In this document: positions 21,614 to 33,017 of the stretch, one piece after another | Numbering within the stretch: position 1 is the stretch's first letter | How the letters are laid out: each line of letters starts with the position of its first letter | From: Agroathelia rolfsii | Lineage: Eukaryota; Basidiomycota; Agaricomycetes; Amylocorticiales; Amylocorticiaceae | Direction of reading: 5' to 3' | NCBI GenBank assembly: GCA_018343915.1 | Contig: JABRWF010000003.1 | Location: 1,736,001-1,800,000 of the forward strand | Length of the DNA stretch: 64,000 nucleotides | Position numbers and translations under genes: made by a program | Notes under the pieces: generated by a model | Seen by the model: only the letters and a program-made list of their open reading frames with translations | Database searches by the model: none | What the model was told of the DNA's origin: nothing

Positions 21614-22341
21614 AAGCTTCAAAACATTATTTGGAGCTTTTAATGAAAAGATTGCAGCAAGAGACCAACTGCAAAACCTCAGGCAAGGGTCTACTTCTAC
21701 AAGGAATTTTGGGATGGTGTTTATGTTACTAGGAAGGAGAACAGGGTTATCTAATGATGACCTTAGAGAAAAATATCTAGAAAGAATAAACGTCAAACTC
21801 AGACATATTATTACGGGTTGGGATAGGGATACATCCACCCTTCAACTCCTCATGAGTATAGGACATAATGCCAAAGTCAACCTTATGAAGGAAGAAATAT
21901 TGTCCAATTGGAGATATTGGTACAACAATAACCCACAGGTAGATCTCCAAAGAAGTAATCCTAATACAATGGATATTTCAGTAACTATCTTGGGAGGGAA
22001 ACCCAAGTTATCAAAAAACCCATTTATAAGCACAGGATCTACTCGGCAATCCTCCCCATTGCAAGTAGCTGCAACACAAAATCAACCTGCTACAACATCA
22101 AATAACCCCTTCTGATGAAATGACATTGTGTGTTACAATTATCAAAAGAAGGGACATATTATATGGGATTGTCAAGGCCCTAAAGTAGATAGGGTTAAAA
22201 CCAATAACCCATTCCAAAAGGTAGCTACGGCTTTATCAACAATGCCAATGCCAACACCGGCAGTGGACAGCCAGAATTCCTCTACTATGACGCAGCAAGA
22301 CATGCTCAATATGCTGCAAGAACAGGGTTAGATGATTATGG
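21614..22341 (+). pseudogene. Gypsy-A#2 gag, second part
   Basis: Continues the gag broken at 12529 (conserved core, then a Gln/Pro-rich tail). The zinc knuckle reads CYNYQKKGHIIWDC: the second Cys of a CCHC knuckle has become Tyr, a G to A change. The frame is interrupted near 22113 (TGA) and ended by a Gypsy-B solo LTR at 22342. Confidence 0.8.
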
Positions 22342-23197
22342 TGTCAAGGCTCACGCTCTTGACTATCTAAACAACAGAGGTGACCCCTACTCACACCACA
22401 AACAGAACAATGTACCGCTACTAGGTCCCAAAGGTGTACTCCAAGTCTAGAAGACTTTCCACCAAAGGCTACTGTTGGCTAATGACTTGTTACTGCTTGC
22501 TTAGTAAAGAAGGGAGTGCTAAACACTCTGAGACGCTTAGATTCTTTCTTAGAGGGTAATAACCCTAAGTCACACTTTGCCCTGATTTATTAAGGGACTT
22601 GATATAGAGAGGGGGAGGCAGGCAATACAGCCTGTTCTATAGCTTGCTTAAGTCCTTATACAACCCCTAGGCTGACGAGGCACAAAGGGAGGGCAAGGGT
22701 GAGAGGGCTAGGACGATGAGCCTGAAGGCAAATGTATTAGTAAATAGTAAAGAGAGATGTACATGCTTATTTACTCACCTGAAGGCAAAAGGTCGAAGCT
22801 AAGGCCTTCAGGGAGTGTTACAGGGTCCTTATATAAGTTTCAGGGGTGGTCTGTGCACTTCTGAATGGTCTGTGCACAGAGACAGAAATAGAAAGGAATG
22901 CTAAACATAGTACAAATGGATGACTGAGCATGATGGTGCAATCATTGCATCATCAGCTGATTGATCAAGAGTCTAGACTTGGAATGAACTAGAAGGGTCT
23001 AGACTCTGTTTACTAATAGGTACTGGTACAAAGGTATAATAATGGCCGGTCATATAACTAAGTACTCTGTAACCAATTGTCCTAGGCGGTCTATTATGAA
23101 TAAATAATGTGTAGAAAGTCCAAGAAAAATCGTAAAAATACAAGAAAAATACAGGAAAATAAAGAAAAATTAGGAGAGTCTGGGTGTACCCATGACA
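22342..23197 (-). repeat. Gypsy-B solo LTR, young
   Basis: 856 bp with the perfect duplication TATGG (22337-22341, 23198-23202). It is nearly identical to the LTRs of intact Gypsy-B at 57025 and 63248, so it formed recently by LTR-LTR recombination. Confidence 0.95.
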
Positions 23198-23202
23198 TAT
23201 GG

Positions 23203-23508
23203 CCCTTAAAGACAAGTTGGGTTTTTAGAATAGTCAGAGTATGAGGCCAATGCTTCTGATTAGTATGTACAAAATAAAATTTCTTCTTTTTCTATTTCTT
23301 CTTCATTTTCAATTTCTTTATTGGTACAGGGTGTAAATAGACAACACCTAAAAATTCCTCTTATATTCTATGGATATTCCTCTACTATTTCCATTTCTGC
23401 AATGATTGATTCTGGAGCTTCCTCCACTTTTATCAACAAAAAATTCATAAACAAAAATAAGATAAAAACTTTAAAATTACAAAAACAAATTCCTTTGTAC
23501 AACATAGA
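23203..23508 (+). pseudogene. Gypsy-A#2 protease region
   Basis: A short linker precedes an aspartic protease start with the DSGAS motif (AMIDSGASSTFINKKF) at about 23399-23446. Broken at 23508 by a Gypsy-A solo LTR; it resumes at 24459. Confidence 0.8.
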
Positions 23509-24453
23509 TGTTATGAGATAATCACTGTACTATAAATTTATTTAAGATTTCTCATTATTTTTCTGATTTTTCTCTAATTTTTCTCTATTTTTTGGTGTAT
23601 AATATATATATTACATAAGCGAACATTACATAAGTACCCTGATGACTAAGCAAAGTTATGTGATTAGCCATCATGTGACCACTAGTCATGTAACTTATTA
23701 TGTAAGCAAGTCTAGAGTATGGGTCTAGAACATGACACCATCATAGACTCACTATGGTGCAATATTGCATCACACTTAGCACCTCTATATACAGACCATG
23801 TACCAGGTACACAGACCAGGTAGAATTAGTATATAACCCTGTAGTGCCTCTACCTGAAGACCCCAGATTCGTTCTCTTTGTCTTCAGGTAAGTACAATAG
23901 TGCTTTGTATCCAGTAGTTAAATAATATAATAAAAACTTTGTCTTCAGAGTTCCTATCTACCCCTTTCCCTCCTTCCTCTCAAATCCTCTCTACTTTGTG
24001 CTAGGAGGTTACAAGTGTGCTCCGTGCTACTTGTAGTCAAGGTATACTTAGTGCTACCTCTGTGAGCTTGTATAAGACAGGTCTAGCCTATTAGTGGTGA
24101 CCATTTACAACAGCTGTAACATAAAACCACATTATGCTCAGTACACACACCTAACAAAGCTTTACGCCTAGTTAGCCAGGGTTAAGATACCTTAACCCCT
24201 ATCTGCATACACAAGAAAACTTGTGTCTTGACTATAGACCTTGCTTGAAAGTCTTGTAGACTTGGAGTAAAGCTTGGTGATAGGAAAGCTCAAGTTTGAG
24301 TGAAAGTAGAGACAGGGCACAGAGAAGTGTACACCCCTGCATCTCAAGTCCTGGGAAGAGTAAAAAAGGCCTTACTGCCTACCCCGTACCTTTGAGGGGT
24401 TTCTATGGACTTTGGTTGAGTTTTGGTGACAAGAGTCAGGTGTGCTCTTGACA
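23509..24453 (+). repeat. Gypsy-A solo LTR inside Gypsy-A#2
   Basis: 945 bp, TGTTATGAG...CTTGACA, same orientation as its host, duplication ATAGA (23504-23508, 24454-24458). One Gypsy-A copy therefore inserted into another. Confidence 0.93.
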
Positions 24454-24458
24454 ATAGA

Positions 24459-26043
24459 CAATTTACCAAATACAATAGGATTCATTTCTGAGTATGTAAT
24501 CCTTTTAACTCAAATTGGTACAGAATGATGAAGGCTAGTTTTCTTAGTAGTAAATATTGGTACAGAAGATGTAATTCTAGGTATTAATTGGTTATGACTA
24601 GAAAATCCCCTTATCAAATAGAAAAAAGAACATATTACTTTAATGGACAATTTGCTAAAAGATAAGGAATACAAAAAACTAAATAAAATTATAAAAGATG
24701 AGGACTCCCCTCCATTATTGGCAGCAATCTTAGGGTTACTACCTCAATATCAAAAATATGCTAAGGTCTTCTTGGAAGCAGAATCTTAATAATTCCCTAC
24801 TAGCAAACCCTATAACCATAAAATAGAGCTAGTAGAGGGAGCTGAAATGAAAAGGGCTAAGGTATATCTGTTGTCAATCCTAGAGTTGAAAGAATTAGAT
24901 ACGTATTTAGAGGAGAACTTGGCTAAAGGATATATAAGAAAATTGCAGAGTCCTTATATATCTCCCTTTTTCTTTATTCCAAAAAAGAATGGGAAACTCA
25001 GGCCTATAGTAGATTATTATCGACTCAATAATATCATGATAAAAAACTCCTACCTGCTTCCTCTAATCTCCTCTATTATGGATGGACTCTCTTAGGTAAA
25101 AGTATTCACTAAATTAGACTTATAATGGGGATATAATAATGTCTTAATTAAAAATGGACATCAAGAACGAGCAGCCTTCATAACCCCCCAAGGACTATTT
25201 GAACCCCTAGTAATGACCTTTAGTTTATGCAATGCCCCGGCTATCTTTTAAGCTATGATAGACAAAATATTTACAGACCTAATTGCATAAGGATTAGTAT
25301 ATATCTATATTGATGACATTATAGTTGCTATAGCCAGCCTAGAGGAACACCAGCATTTAGTGCATAAAGTACTCAAGAGATTAGCAGAAAACAACCTTTT
25401 TGCTAATTTGGAAAAATGCCTATTTGAAGTTGCTAAGGTAGAATTCCTAGGTGTAATAATTAGCTACAATTATATATAAATGACCAACAAAAAAGTCCAA
25501 GCCATTCTTAACTAGCCAACCCCTATAACAGTCAAGGATGTTCAGAAGTTCAGAGGTCTAGCCAACTATTACTAACAATTTATCAAAGAGTTCAGCAAGA
25601 TTACTAAACCCTTAGCTAGGTTAATGGGCAAAGACACTTAGAAATGTGAAAAAAAGGAACAAGAATCATTTGACTATCTCAAGAAAGCTTTTACTACTGC
25701 CCTAGTACTAGCTATCTATGACCACCAGCAGGAAAGTCAGATTGAAACTGATGCCTCAGGATATACAATAGGAGGAGTATTCTCCCAGTTGCAGGATGAT
25801 GGTGAATAGCACCCTATTGCCTTCTATTCCAAATCCATAGATAATGCACAAAGGAATTATGATATCTGGGATAAGAAAATGCTTGCAATTATTCAAGCAC
25901 TGGAAGAATGGCGCTACTACATTATTGGGTTACCTAAACTAGTGGAGATCTGGTCAGACCATAAAAACCTGGAATATTGGGCAATAAGTCAACACCTAAG
26001 CCATTAACAAGTACATTGGTATCGGATCCTATAAGAATATAAT
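24459..26043 (+). pseudogene. Gypsy-A#2 protease end, RT and RNase H
   Basis: RT motifs are readable: KGYIRKLQSPY and FFIPKKNGKLRPIVDY near 24925-25020, and YIDDI near 25306. RNase H follows with IETDAS near 25741, DKKMLAII near 25873 and WSDHKNLEYW near 25950. Many TAG and TAA codons replace CAG, CAA or TGG. Cut by LTR-L. Confidence 0.88.
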
Positions 26044-26644
26044 TGTTAAGTCTCGGATAGACGGGGATAGCAGAAAAGGGAAGGGGCGGAGCAGAACAGA
26101 AGCGGAGATGGAGTAAACAGGAGTAGAGATGGGAGAGTGGATAGGAAAGGAGAGGGGTGACCGGACTTGGCCAAGACGTATGTGTCAGGCCCTTGCCTAG
26201 TTGCGGTTCGGGACAGGAGTCAGACAGGAGAAGGGGAACTAAGTTGATTTCTGAACTAAGGTAGCTAGGTACATGCTAGGTTGGTATAAATACTATAGTA
26301 GCAGGAGGATACCAAGAGGAATAGAAATGAAGTAAGACAGAGAGTGGGAAACAGAATACAGGGCGCGAATGGGCCGAAACTATCTATATGAACAAGGGTA
26401 CCAGAACGTGTGGGGAAAATGATGAGAAAACAGGATACGTGAGAAGAGAAAAAGACTCCGGGACTCCGGTCGGGCGCCAAGCAAGGGGTCGCTGGTTCTG
26501 ACACCCAAATCGCAAAGGGTAGAGAGTAGAAGTTGGGAGCCAGAGAGGTGTCTTTGGTTGTTGGATAGTAGTAAGCAAGGGTGAGTGGGGACATATCGGA
26601 AATGTTGGAGTAGGAGCTACTTGTGCGCAGAGGGGGTTGTGACA
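26044..26644. repeat. LTR-L solo LTR
   Basis: 601 bp, TGTTAAGTC...TTGTGACA, duplication ATAAT (26039-26043, 26645-26649). Less decayed than the L copy at 10174. The open frames inside it are accidental. Confidence 0.9.
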
Positions 26645-26649
26645 ATAAT

Positions 26650-26885
26650 TTTGTATTATATTACAAAAAAGGATCAACTAATGGACAAGCTGATGCCCTA
26701 TTCAGAAGGCTAGATTTTTATACGGAAGATTCCCAGGATAATCTCAATATCACCGTACTCCAATCTTCCCACTTCAAAGTAATGGCTGCTAAAAGAGGAC
26801 ATATACTAGTTGAAGGCAAAAAGGAGATCTTGGTAGAAATTAGAAGGAAGAGCACTGAGTTGCTAGAATCCCTCTATCAGATTGT
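26650..26885 (+). pseudogene. Gypsy-A#2 RNase H-integrase linker
   Basis: Continues the polyprotein from 26043 (YYKKGSTNGQADALFRRLD), the usual sequence between RNase H and integrase. Cut by LTR-H at 26886. Confidence 0.8.
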
Positions 26886-27735
26886 TGTCACAACCCTAGT
26901 TGTACCATGTCATAGTTATTATAGCATTTATTCATGTTTACCAAGCATACACTCAGGTTTACCAAGCAAATATCTAGAATTACCATGCAGCTGTCAAAGG
27001 ATTTCTTAGAGATTATATCAAGCCATATAAAAGCCATAGTATATTATACTTCATAGCACACTAGTTATAAGTTATAGTATATCATAGTAAGCTATAGTTG
27101 CTATTTTATTACAGCTCAGTTCTAAGCCTTAGGCTTAGAAAGAGGCATACCTGTATTTCCGCTCCCTGGCTGCCATTGCTACGCTGGTTGTGACATGTGA
27201 CATGTCACGTCACAAAAAGAGCGTAACTTTGCAATCTCTCATCTTCAGGCACTATCACAGGTACAAAGGGACTACAGTACATATTACTGATCACTGGAAC
27301 AATCAAGGAGAATCTTAGGAGTAATAGTGGATTATTAGTAAGGAATAGAAGCTAGGAAAGTATACCAAAGTAAGAGAACAATAGTATACAAATCATGTAT
27401 TTAAGTTACTAAGGTCTAAGAGATGTCCCCCATCTCACAGACCTCTTTCGTCAATTCTATTGTCTTTTCCCTTGTCTAAAGTCCCCTCACAAGCCACTAC
27501 TAGCTCTAAGAATATTTCCTTGCCTCTGTATTATTTCCTGCAAGCCCAAGTTATAGTCAAAGCTATTATAAGTCATAGTTCACTATCCCATAGTTAACCT
27601 CAGGGTTGGAAACCCTGAGAGCGTCACCTCTAGCCTTGGATTAGGCTAGAGAAATCATAAAATTTTACTAACAATTCCATAGGAACTATTCACAGTGTTC
27701 ATAGTATTATTGTTTATTGCTATAGACCTGTGATA
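26886..27735 (-). repeat. LTR-H solo LTR
   Basis: 850 bp, TGTCACAAC...TGTGATA, duplication ATTGT (26881-26885, 27736-27740). Carries the GTGAC/GTCAC palindrome cluster near 27190-27215. The strand is relative to the copy at 37928. Confidence 0.9.
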
Positions 27736-27740
27736 ATTGT

Positions 27741-28915
27741 CAAGATTGGCCCATGATGGATTATACTAGGATTGCAGGATTAGGAAATAGAGGATGGATT
27801 GGTTTTATACAGAGAAAAGGTCTTTGTGCCCCCAAAAAAGGAACTCAAGGAAAAAATTATGGCTAAATACCATGATTCAGCCCTTGCTGGTCATCCCAGG
27901 CATACAAAAACATTAGAGTTTATTAGCAGAAACTACTACTGGATTAACATAATAAAGGAAATAAACCAGTATGTAGACTCTTGCTTACTTTGTCAAGCAA
28001 ACAAGCTAAGCTGACAAGTGTTGCCTGGACTCCTCCAACCCTTATCTATACCTGGAAAACCATGGGAATACGTTGTCTCAGATTTGATAGTCAAACTACC
28101 TAAGTCACAAGGGTTTGACTCAATTCTAGTAGTAGTAGATAGGCTTATAAAATTGGCACATTTCATACTAACCAACAAAAATATATCAGCCAAGGATGTA
28201 GCTGATCTCTATATCAAAAATGTGTTTAAACTATATAGTGCCCCGTCAATATAGACATTGGACTAAGGACCTTAGTTTGCTAGTCAAGTGATAAAAGATA
28301 TATATGCTAGTTTACACATCAAAACAGCCTTATCCACTATATATCATTCACAAAGTAATGGACAGACTGAACGTGTTAATTAAGAAGTAGAGCAGTATCT
28401 AAGAATCTTTTGCAATCATAGGCAAACAAATTGGGTAGAATTGTTACCTTATGCAGAATTTATACATAATAATAGGAAAAATGAGAGTACACGCGCTAGT
28501 GCTTTTGAATTAACCTATGGCTATATTCCAAATTGGGAAGCAAAGAATATTCCAAATCTGACTCCAGCAGCCTTCAACTGGATTGAAAATACTAAGGAAG
28601 CATGAAAAGAGGCACAGGCAGCATTAGGTTTAGCAAAAGAACAAATGGAACAATCATATAATAAAGGAAAAAAGATGTTCCCGGATTTAGAAGAAAGACA
28701 AGAAGTTTGGCTAAATACACGAAATTTGAAACTTAATAGACCATCCAAGAAGTTAAGTCAGAAATGGATTGGCCCCTATAAAGTGGAAAAAAAGCTAAAC
28801 GACTTGAACTACCAGTTGGACCTTCTAACTAATCTCAGAATCCATAATGTGTTTCATGTTCATTTGCTAAAACCACATCATGCCTCAGATTGGCACTAAA
28901 AGCCTTTACCTCTGG
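27741..28915 (+). pseudogene. Gypsy-A#2 integrase
   Basis: HHCC zinc box (HDSALAGHP ... CLLCQANK) at about 27870-28010. The DDE core starts near 28080 (SDLIVKLPKS). The second Asp region has changed to stops (TAG and TAA near 28253-28264). QSNGQTERVN is near 28350, followed by a GPY/F-type module (KWIGPYKVEKKL) near 28760. Cut by LTR-J just before the chromodomain. Confidence 0.88.
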
Positions 28916-29609
28916 TGTTAGGGGTTGATCTTTTGAATTTTTCACTTCCTTTGATTTTTCATTATTTTATTTGATTTTGTGGATTAGTATTTTGCTTACT
29001 ATACTTGCAATTCTTCTTGAATCAAGATCTTACTTTTTAGGGTCTATTTGGTACTGTTCCTTTACCTTATTTTCTCTTCTGATCTTCTTATCTCTTGGTT
29101 GATCTCCTTAGTTTTGCATTTTACTGTACATATCTTTATTTCTTCACTTTGTGGCTGATGTGGCTGCACTTTCATGCTCCTCTTCAATATTGAGACTCAG
29201 CTACTGTATAGTTCATGTACATACTTAAGGCTGGCTATCCTAGAGAATGCCTCTCTAGTTCAGACCACTCTATTCACCACTTAGTGTTCTTTGCTCAATC
29301 CACTCTTTTACTTTCTTATGACTTAGTGATAATGATGCTGGCTCACTCTGGTTTAGGTTCTTTGTCTATGCACTCAGGAAAGGCTGTGGGCTCTAATAAT
29401 CAGTAAGAGATAGGATATTCCAAAAGCCTGCTCTGTTAGGGGCACAGGTATATAAATTTCTATGATGATTGGCATTTATTAGCCCTTACTAGGGGTATTC
29501 CTACTATGTTATATTTCTCAGTTTCCCACCACCTTCTTATTACTCCTTACCCCCCCCCTTTTATGGTTGTTTGGAGTGGTTGGTCATAGTTTCTAGCCAT
29601 GCCTTGACA
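28916..29609. repeat. LTR-J solo LTR, uninterrupted
   Basis: 694 bp, TGTTAGGGG...CTTGACA, duplication TCTGG (28911-28915, 29610-29614). It provides the empty site for the Gypsy-B LTR inside the other J copy. Confidence 0.9.
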
Positions 29610-29614
29610 TCTGG

Positions 29615-29890
29615 TAGAAGGAGAAGGAGAAGAAGAGTATAAAATGGAAGAAGTACTTAACTCAAGAATATGGTGAGGAAAACTAGAGTTTTTGGTAATA
29701 TGGAAAGGATACCCAGGGGAACAAACATAGGTTAGAGAATCAGATATACATACAGATGATGCAATTAGAGAATTCTACAAGTCTAATCCTAGTGCTCCAA
29801 GAAAGATCAGTACTGCACTATTTAATCTTCTTCCTTTCCAAAACTGGGACAATCTAACAAAATGGCAACCCGAGGCGGATTGCCTCTAAA
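29615..29890 (+). pseudogene. Gypsy-A#2 chromodomain and C-terminus
   Basis: Reads like a chromodomain (GEEEYKMEEVLNSRIW, then LEFLVIWKGYPGEQT, then DAIREFYKSNPSAPRKIS), aligning with the intact Gypsy-B chromodomain. Stops replace Trp or Arg codons. Chromodomains of this class are thought to guide integration to heterochromatin. Followed by the polypurine tract AGAGGGGGTAA at 29890-29900. Confidence 0.82.
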
Positions 29891-29900
29891 GAGGGGGTAA

Positions 29901-31775
29901 TGTTACAAGTCAATCTATATACTATAATTTTATTTAAGATTTCTCACTATTTTTCTGATTTTTCTCCGATTTTTCTCTATTTTTTGGTATATAATATATA
30001 TATTACATAAGCAGATATTATGTAAGTAATCTAATGACTAAGCAAAGTCATATGATCAGTCATTATATGACTGGCCATTATGTGACTACTAGTTATGTGA
30101 CTTATTATATAAAGCAGGTCTAGAGCATGGGTCTAGAACATAACACCATCATAAACTTACTATAGTGTAATATTGCATCATACTTAGCACCTCTATGCAC
30201 AGACTATATACCAGGTGCATAAACCAGGTAGAATTAGTATATAACCCTGTAGTGTCTCTACCTAAAGACCCCAGATTTGTTCTCTTTGTCTTTAGGTAAG
30301 CACAATAGTACTTTGTATTAAGTAGTTAACTAACATAATAAAAACTTTGTCTTCAGAGTCCCTATCTCTCTCTCTCTCTCTCTCCCCCACCAAATCCTCT
30401 TGGCTCCATGCTAGAGGTTGTAAGTATGCTTTGTGCTGCTTGTAGTAGAGACAAGCTCAGTACAAGTTTCTATATGTATACATAAGACAGGTCCAGCCCT
30501 TGTGGTGACTATTTGTATTTGTCAAGAGCACACCTGCCTCTTGCCACCAAAACTCAACCAGTGCCTACGTTAACCCCTGTAAGGTGTGGGGTAGCCTGTA
30601 ATGGCTGTTTTACAACTCCCAAGGCCTGGGATGCAAGGATAGACATGCCTTATGTGCCGTCTTTGTTCTTACTCAATTCTGAGCTTGCTAATCACCAAGC
30701 TTTACTCTAGACTTGCAAAGTCTTCAAGCAAGGTCTACCGTTGAGACACAAAGTTTCTTGTGTATACAAATAGGCATGCAGGGTCTCTTAGCCTTAATAA
30801 ACGCAGGGCAAATCTTTGTTTACTTAGGTATACTTAGCACTATGATATTGTGATCAACAACTGCAAGTGGCTAGCACAAAGCCTAAGCCTATATTATGCA
30901 GTGTACATATAGAGGAGCACTGAGCAACCTCTAAACAATAGGTAGCACAAAGCACACCTATTACCTCTTAGCACAAAGCAGGGAGGATTTTGTAGGACAG
31001 AGAGGGAGAGGGGAGATAAGGACTCTGAAGACAAAGTTTTATTATGTTAGTTACTTATTTACTACAAAGCACTACAGGATTATATACTAATTTTACCTGG
31101 TCTGTGCACCTGGTACATGGTCTGTGCATAAAGGTGCTAAGTGTGATGTGATATTGTACCATAGTGAGTCTATGATGGTGTTATGTTCTAGACCCATACT
31201 CTAGACCTACTTTACATAATAAGTCATATGACTAGTAGTTACATGATGGCCAGTCATATAATGACTAATCACATGACTTTGCTTAGTCATCAGGGTACTT
31301 ATGTAATGTCCGCTTATATAATATACATATTATACACCAAAAAATAGAGAAAAATCGGAGAAAAATCAGAAAAATAATGAGAAATTTTAAATAAATTTAT
31401 AGTATAGTGATTGTCTCGTAACAGTATTTGCAATAATACAAAAACCAACATAGTGCTCAGTGCACCTAAAGTAAACAAAGGCTTACCCTGCGTTTATCAA
31501 GGCTAAGATACCCTGCATGCATATCTACATACACAAGACAGATTAGTGTCCTAACTATAGACCTTGTTTGAAAGTCTAGTAGACTTGGAGTAAAGCCTAG
31601 TGACAGCAAAGCTCCTTCTTGAGTAACAGTGGAAACCATACACAAGGTGTGTATATCCTTGCATCCCAGGCCTTGGAAGTTGTAAAACAGCCGTTACAGG
31701 CTACCCCATACCTTACAAAGGTTAACGTAGGCTCTGGTTGAGTTTTGGTGATAAGAGGCAGGTGTGCTCTTGATA
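29901..31775 (+). repeat. Gypsy-A#2 3' LTR, split
   Basis: 29901-30519 and 31429-31775 join to 966 bp. The insertion is an inverted Gypsy-A LTR. A (TC)n run lies at about 30365-30384. Confidence 0.92.
30520..31423 (-). repeat. Gypsy-A solo LTR, inverted, inside a Gypsy-A LTR
   Basis: 904 bp, TGTCAAGAGC...CTCGTAACA, duplication GTATT (30515-30519, 31424-31428). Confidence 0.93.
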
Positions 31776-32063
31776 CTAAGCAAGGGGTTACTAGTTCTAA
31801 TGCCCAAATTGCAGAGGGTGGAGAGCAGAAGTTGGGAGCCGGAGAGGTGTCTTTGGTTGTTGGATGGTAGTAGGCAAGAGTGAGTGGGGACATGTTAGGA
31901 ATATTAGAGTGGAAACTACTTATGCATGGAGGGGGTTATAATACACCTGCAAGGTATTTTCCTTATAACTTGTTGTAGAAAAATCGTAAAAATACAAGAA
32001 AAATAATGGTATATTTATAATAAAAATGCGAAAAATACTAGTATACTCATTTAAGTCATCACA

Positions 32064-32122
32064 TTACCCTCTTCTTAAGGGAGCTACTCTATAGCTTTCC
32101 TAGTTCCTATATTACCATTTCC
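32064..32122 (-). mobile_element. Stub of the LTR-K element body
   Basis: TTACCCTCTTC resembles a reversed polypurine tract, followed by ~45 bp similar in layout to the Gypsy-B 3' end. Cut by Copia-1b. Confidence 0.5.
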
Positions 32123-32945
32123 TATTGAAAGATATGTATATTTCAATATATTAAATCTTTCTAAATATTCCAATGAACACTTCAATAAATCAGTATATAT
32201 CTTATCTATCACTGTTATTTATTTCAAGAATTTAAAACTATTAGTTGTGAAGATATAAAGCAATTTGTTCATTTACTTTATTTTGAATATTTCCAAAATA
32301 TATTTATATTTCAATATTCATTTTAAATATCTTTTGTTTAAACAATTCACTTTACTTATTAATATACAATTGTGATTATAAATCAGCTTATAAATCACAC
32401 AAATAAATTAGTAATCACCTTTAAAGATATTAGTAATATTTGAGATATATTATTAATATCACTTTCCTATTCATTCAAATATTTAATTTGCTTACAAATA
32501 CTATACTTAGCTTATAGAGCAGATTACTTAAGCAAAGACATTATTTACAAATCCTTTAGATATTAGAATATTTTGTAGTATATAAACCCTAGTAAAATCA
32601 GCTATAAAATATAAGTTATTTTCACTTAAAAATAGTGAGTTAAATAGTCTACAAGACTAGCTCCTAGGGTACTAACTTTACCCCAGACTTACCAAGTCTA
32701 CAAGATAAGAGAACAAGCCTTTCCCAAGGGAAAACAAGTAGGTAGTCTTAAAGAGACACTGGCTACAGTTTTGTCTTTAGTATAGCAGAGTTACTAATTG
32801 CTTCCTACCTAGGAAACTTTGTCTAGTCCTAGGAACAAATCTAAGCCTGCACTTTTCTCACAAGTAAGTGTTTGCTTTATAATAGGTAACTTGTGAGCTA
32901 GTATATAGCTACACTATACAACCCAAGAACTATAAAAGTTTAATA
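32123..32945 (+). repeat. Copia-1b 5' LTR
   Basis: 823 bp, TATTGAAAG...TTTAATA, preceded by TTTCC. Shorter and diverged from the 1,031-bp Copia-1 LTR, but keeps the GTAAGT donor at 32864. The primer site GGTTATGAGCCCTGCC follows at 32946. Confidence 0.88.
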
Positions 32946-33017
32946 GGTTATGAGCCCTGCCTAAATAGGCAACTTAGATAGATCAGGAGTAGCTAACCAA
33001 ATAATTCCCTTATCTAG

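Larger units (their letters stand above)
10611..31775 (+). mobile_element. Gypsy-A#2, complete but heavily interrupted
   Basis: A Ty3/Gypsy element bounded by two ~965-bp LTRs and the duplication CTAAG (10606-10610 and 31776-31780). Seven insertions split it: Copia-1, a Gypsy-B solo LTR, a Gypsy-A solo LTR, LTR-L, LTR-H, LTR-J and an inverted Gypsy-A LTR inside its 3' LTR. Subtracting them leaves about 6.2 kb. The order gag, protease, RT, RNase H, integrase, chromodomain marks a chromovirus-type Gypsy. All coding parts carry stops. Confidence 0.92.
10174..31943. repeat. LTR-L, split by Gypsy-A#2
   Basis: 10174-10610 and 31781-31943 join into a 600-bp LTR, matching the 601-bp solo copy at 26044-26644. 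CACCT is duplicated at 10169-10173 and 31944-31948. The terminus ATAATA replaces the expected GTGACA. Confidence 0.88.
7692..32063 (-). repeat. LTR-K, host of the large nest
   Basis: The pieces 7692-7920, 9488-10173 and 31949-32063 join into one ~1,030-bp LTR starting TATCAAGGC and ending ATCACA. Junctions are proven by the TSDs of LTR-J (TCTAA) and LTR-L (CACCT). After the right end comes TTACCCTCTTC, the same layout as the Gypsy-B 3' LTR and polypurine tract, so this is probably the 3' LTR of a minus-strand Gypsy whose body is lost. Confidence 0.75.
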
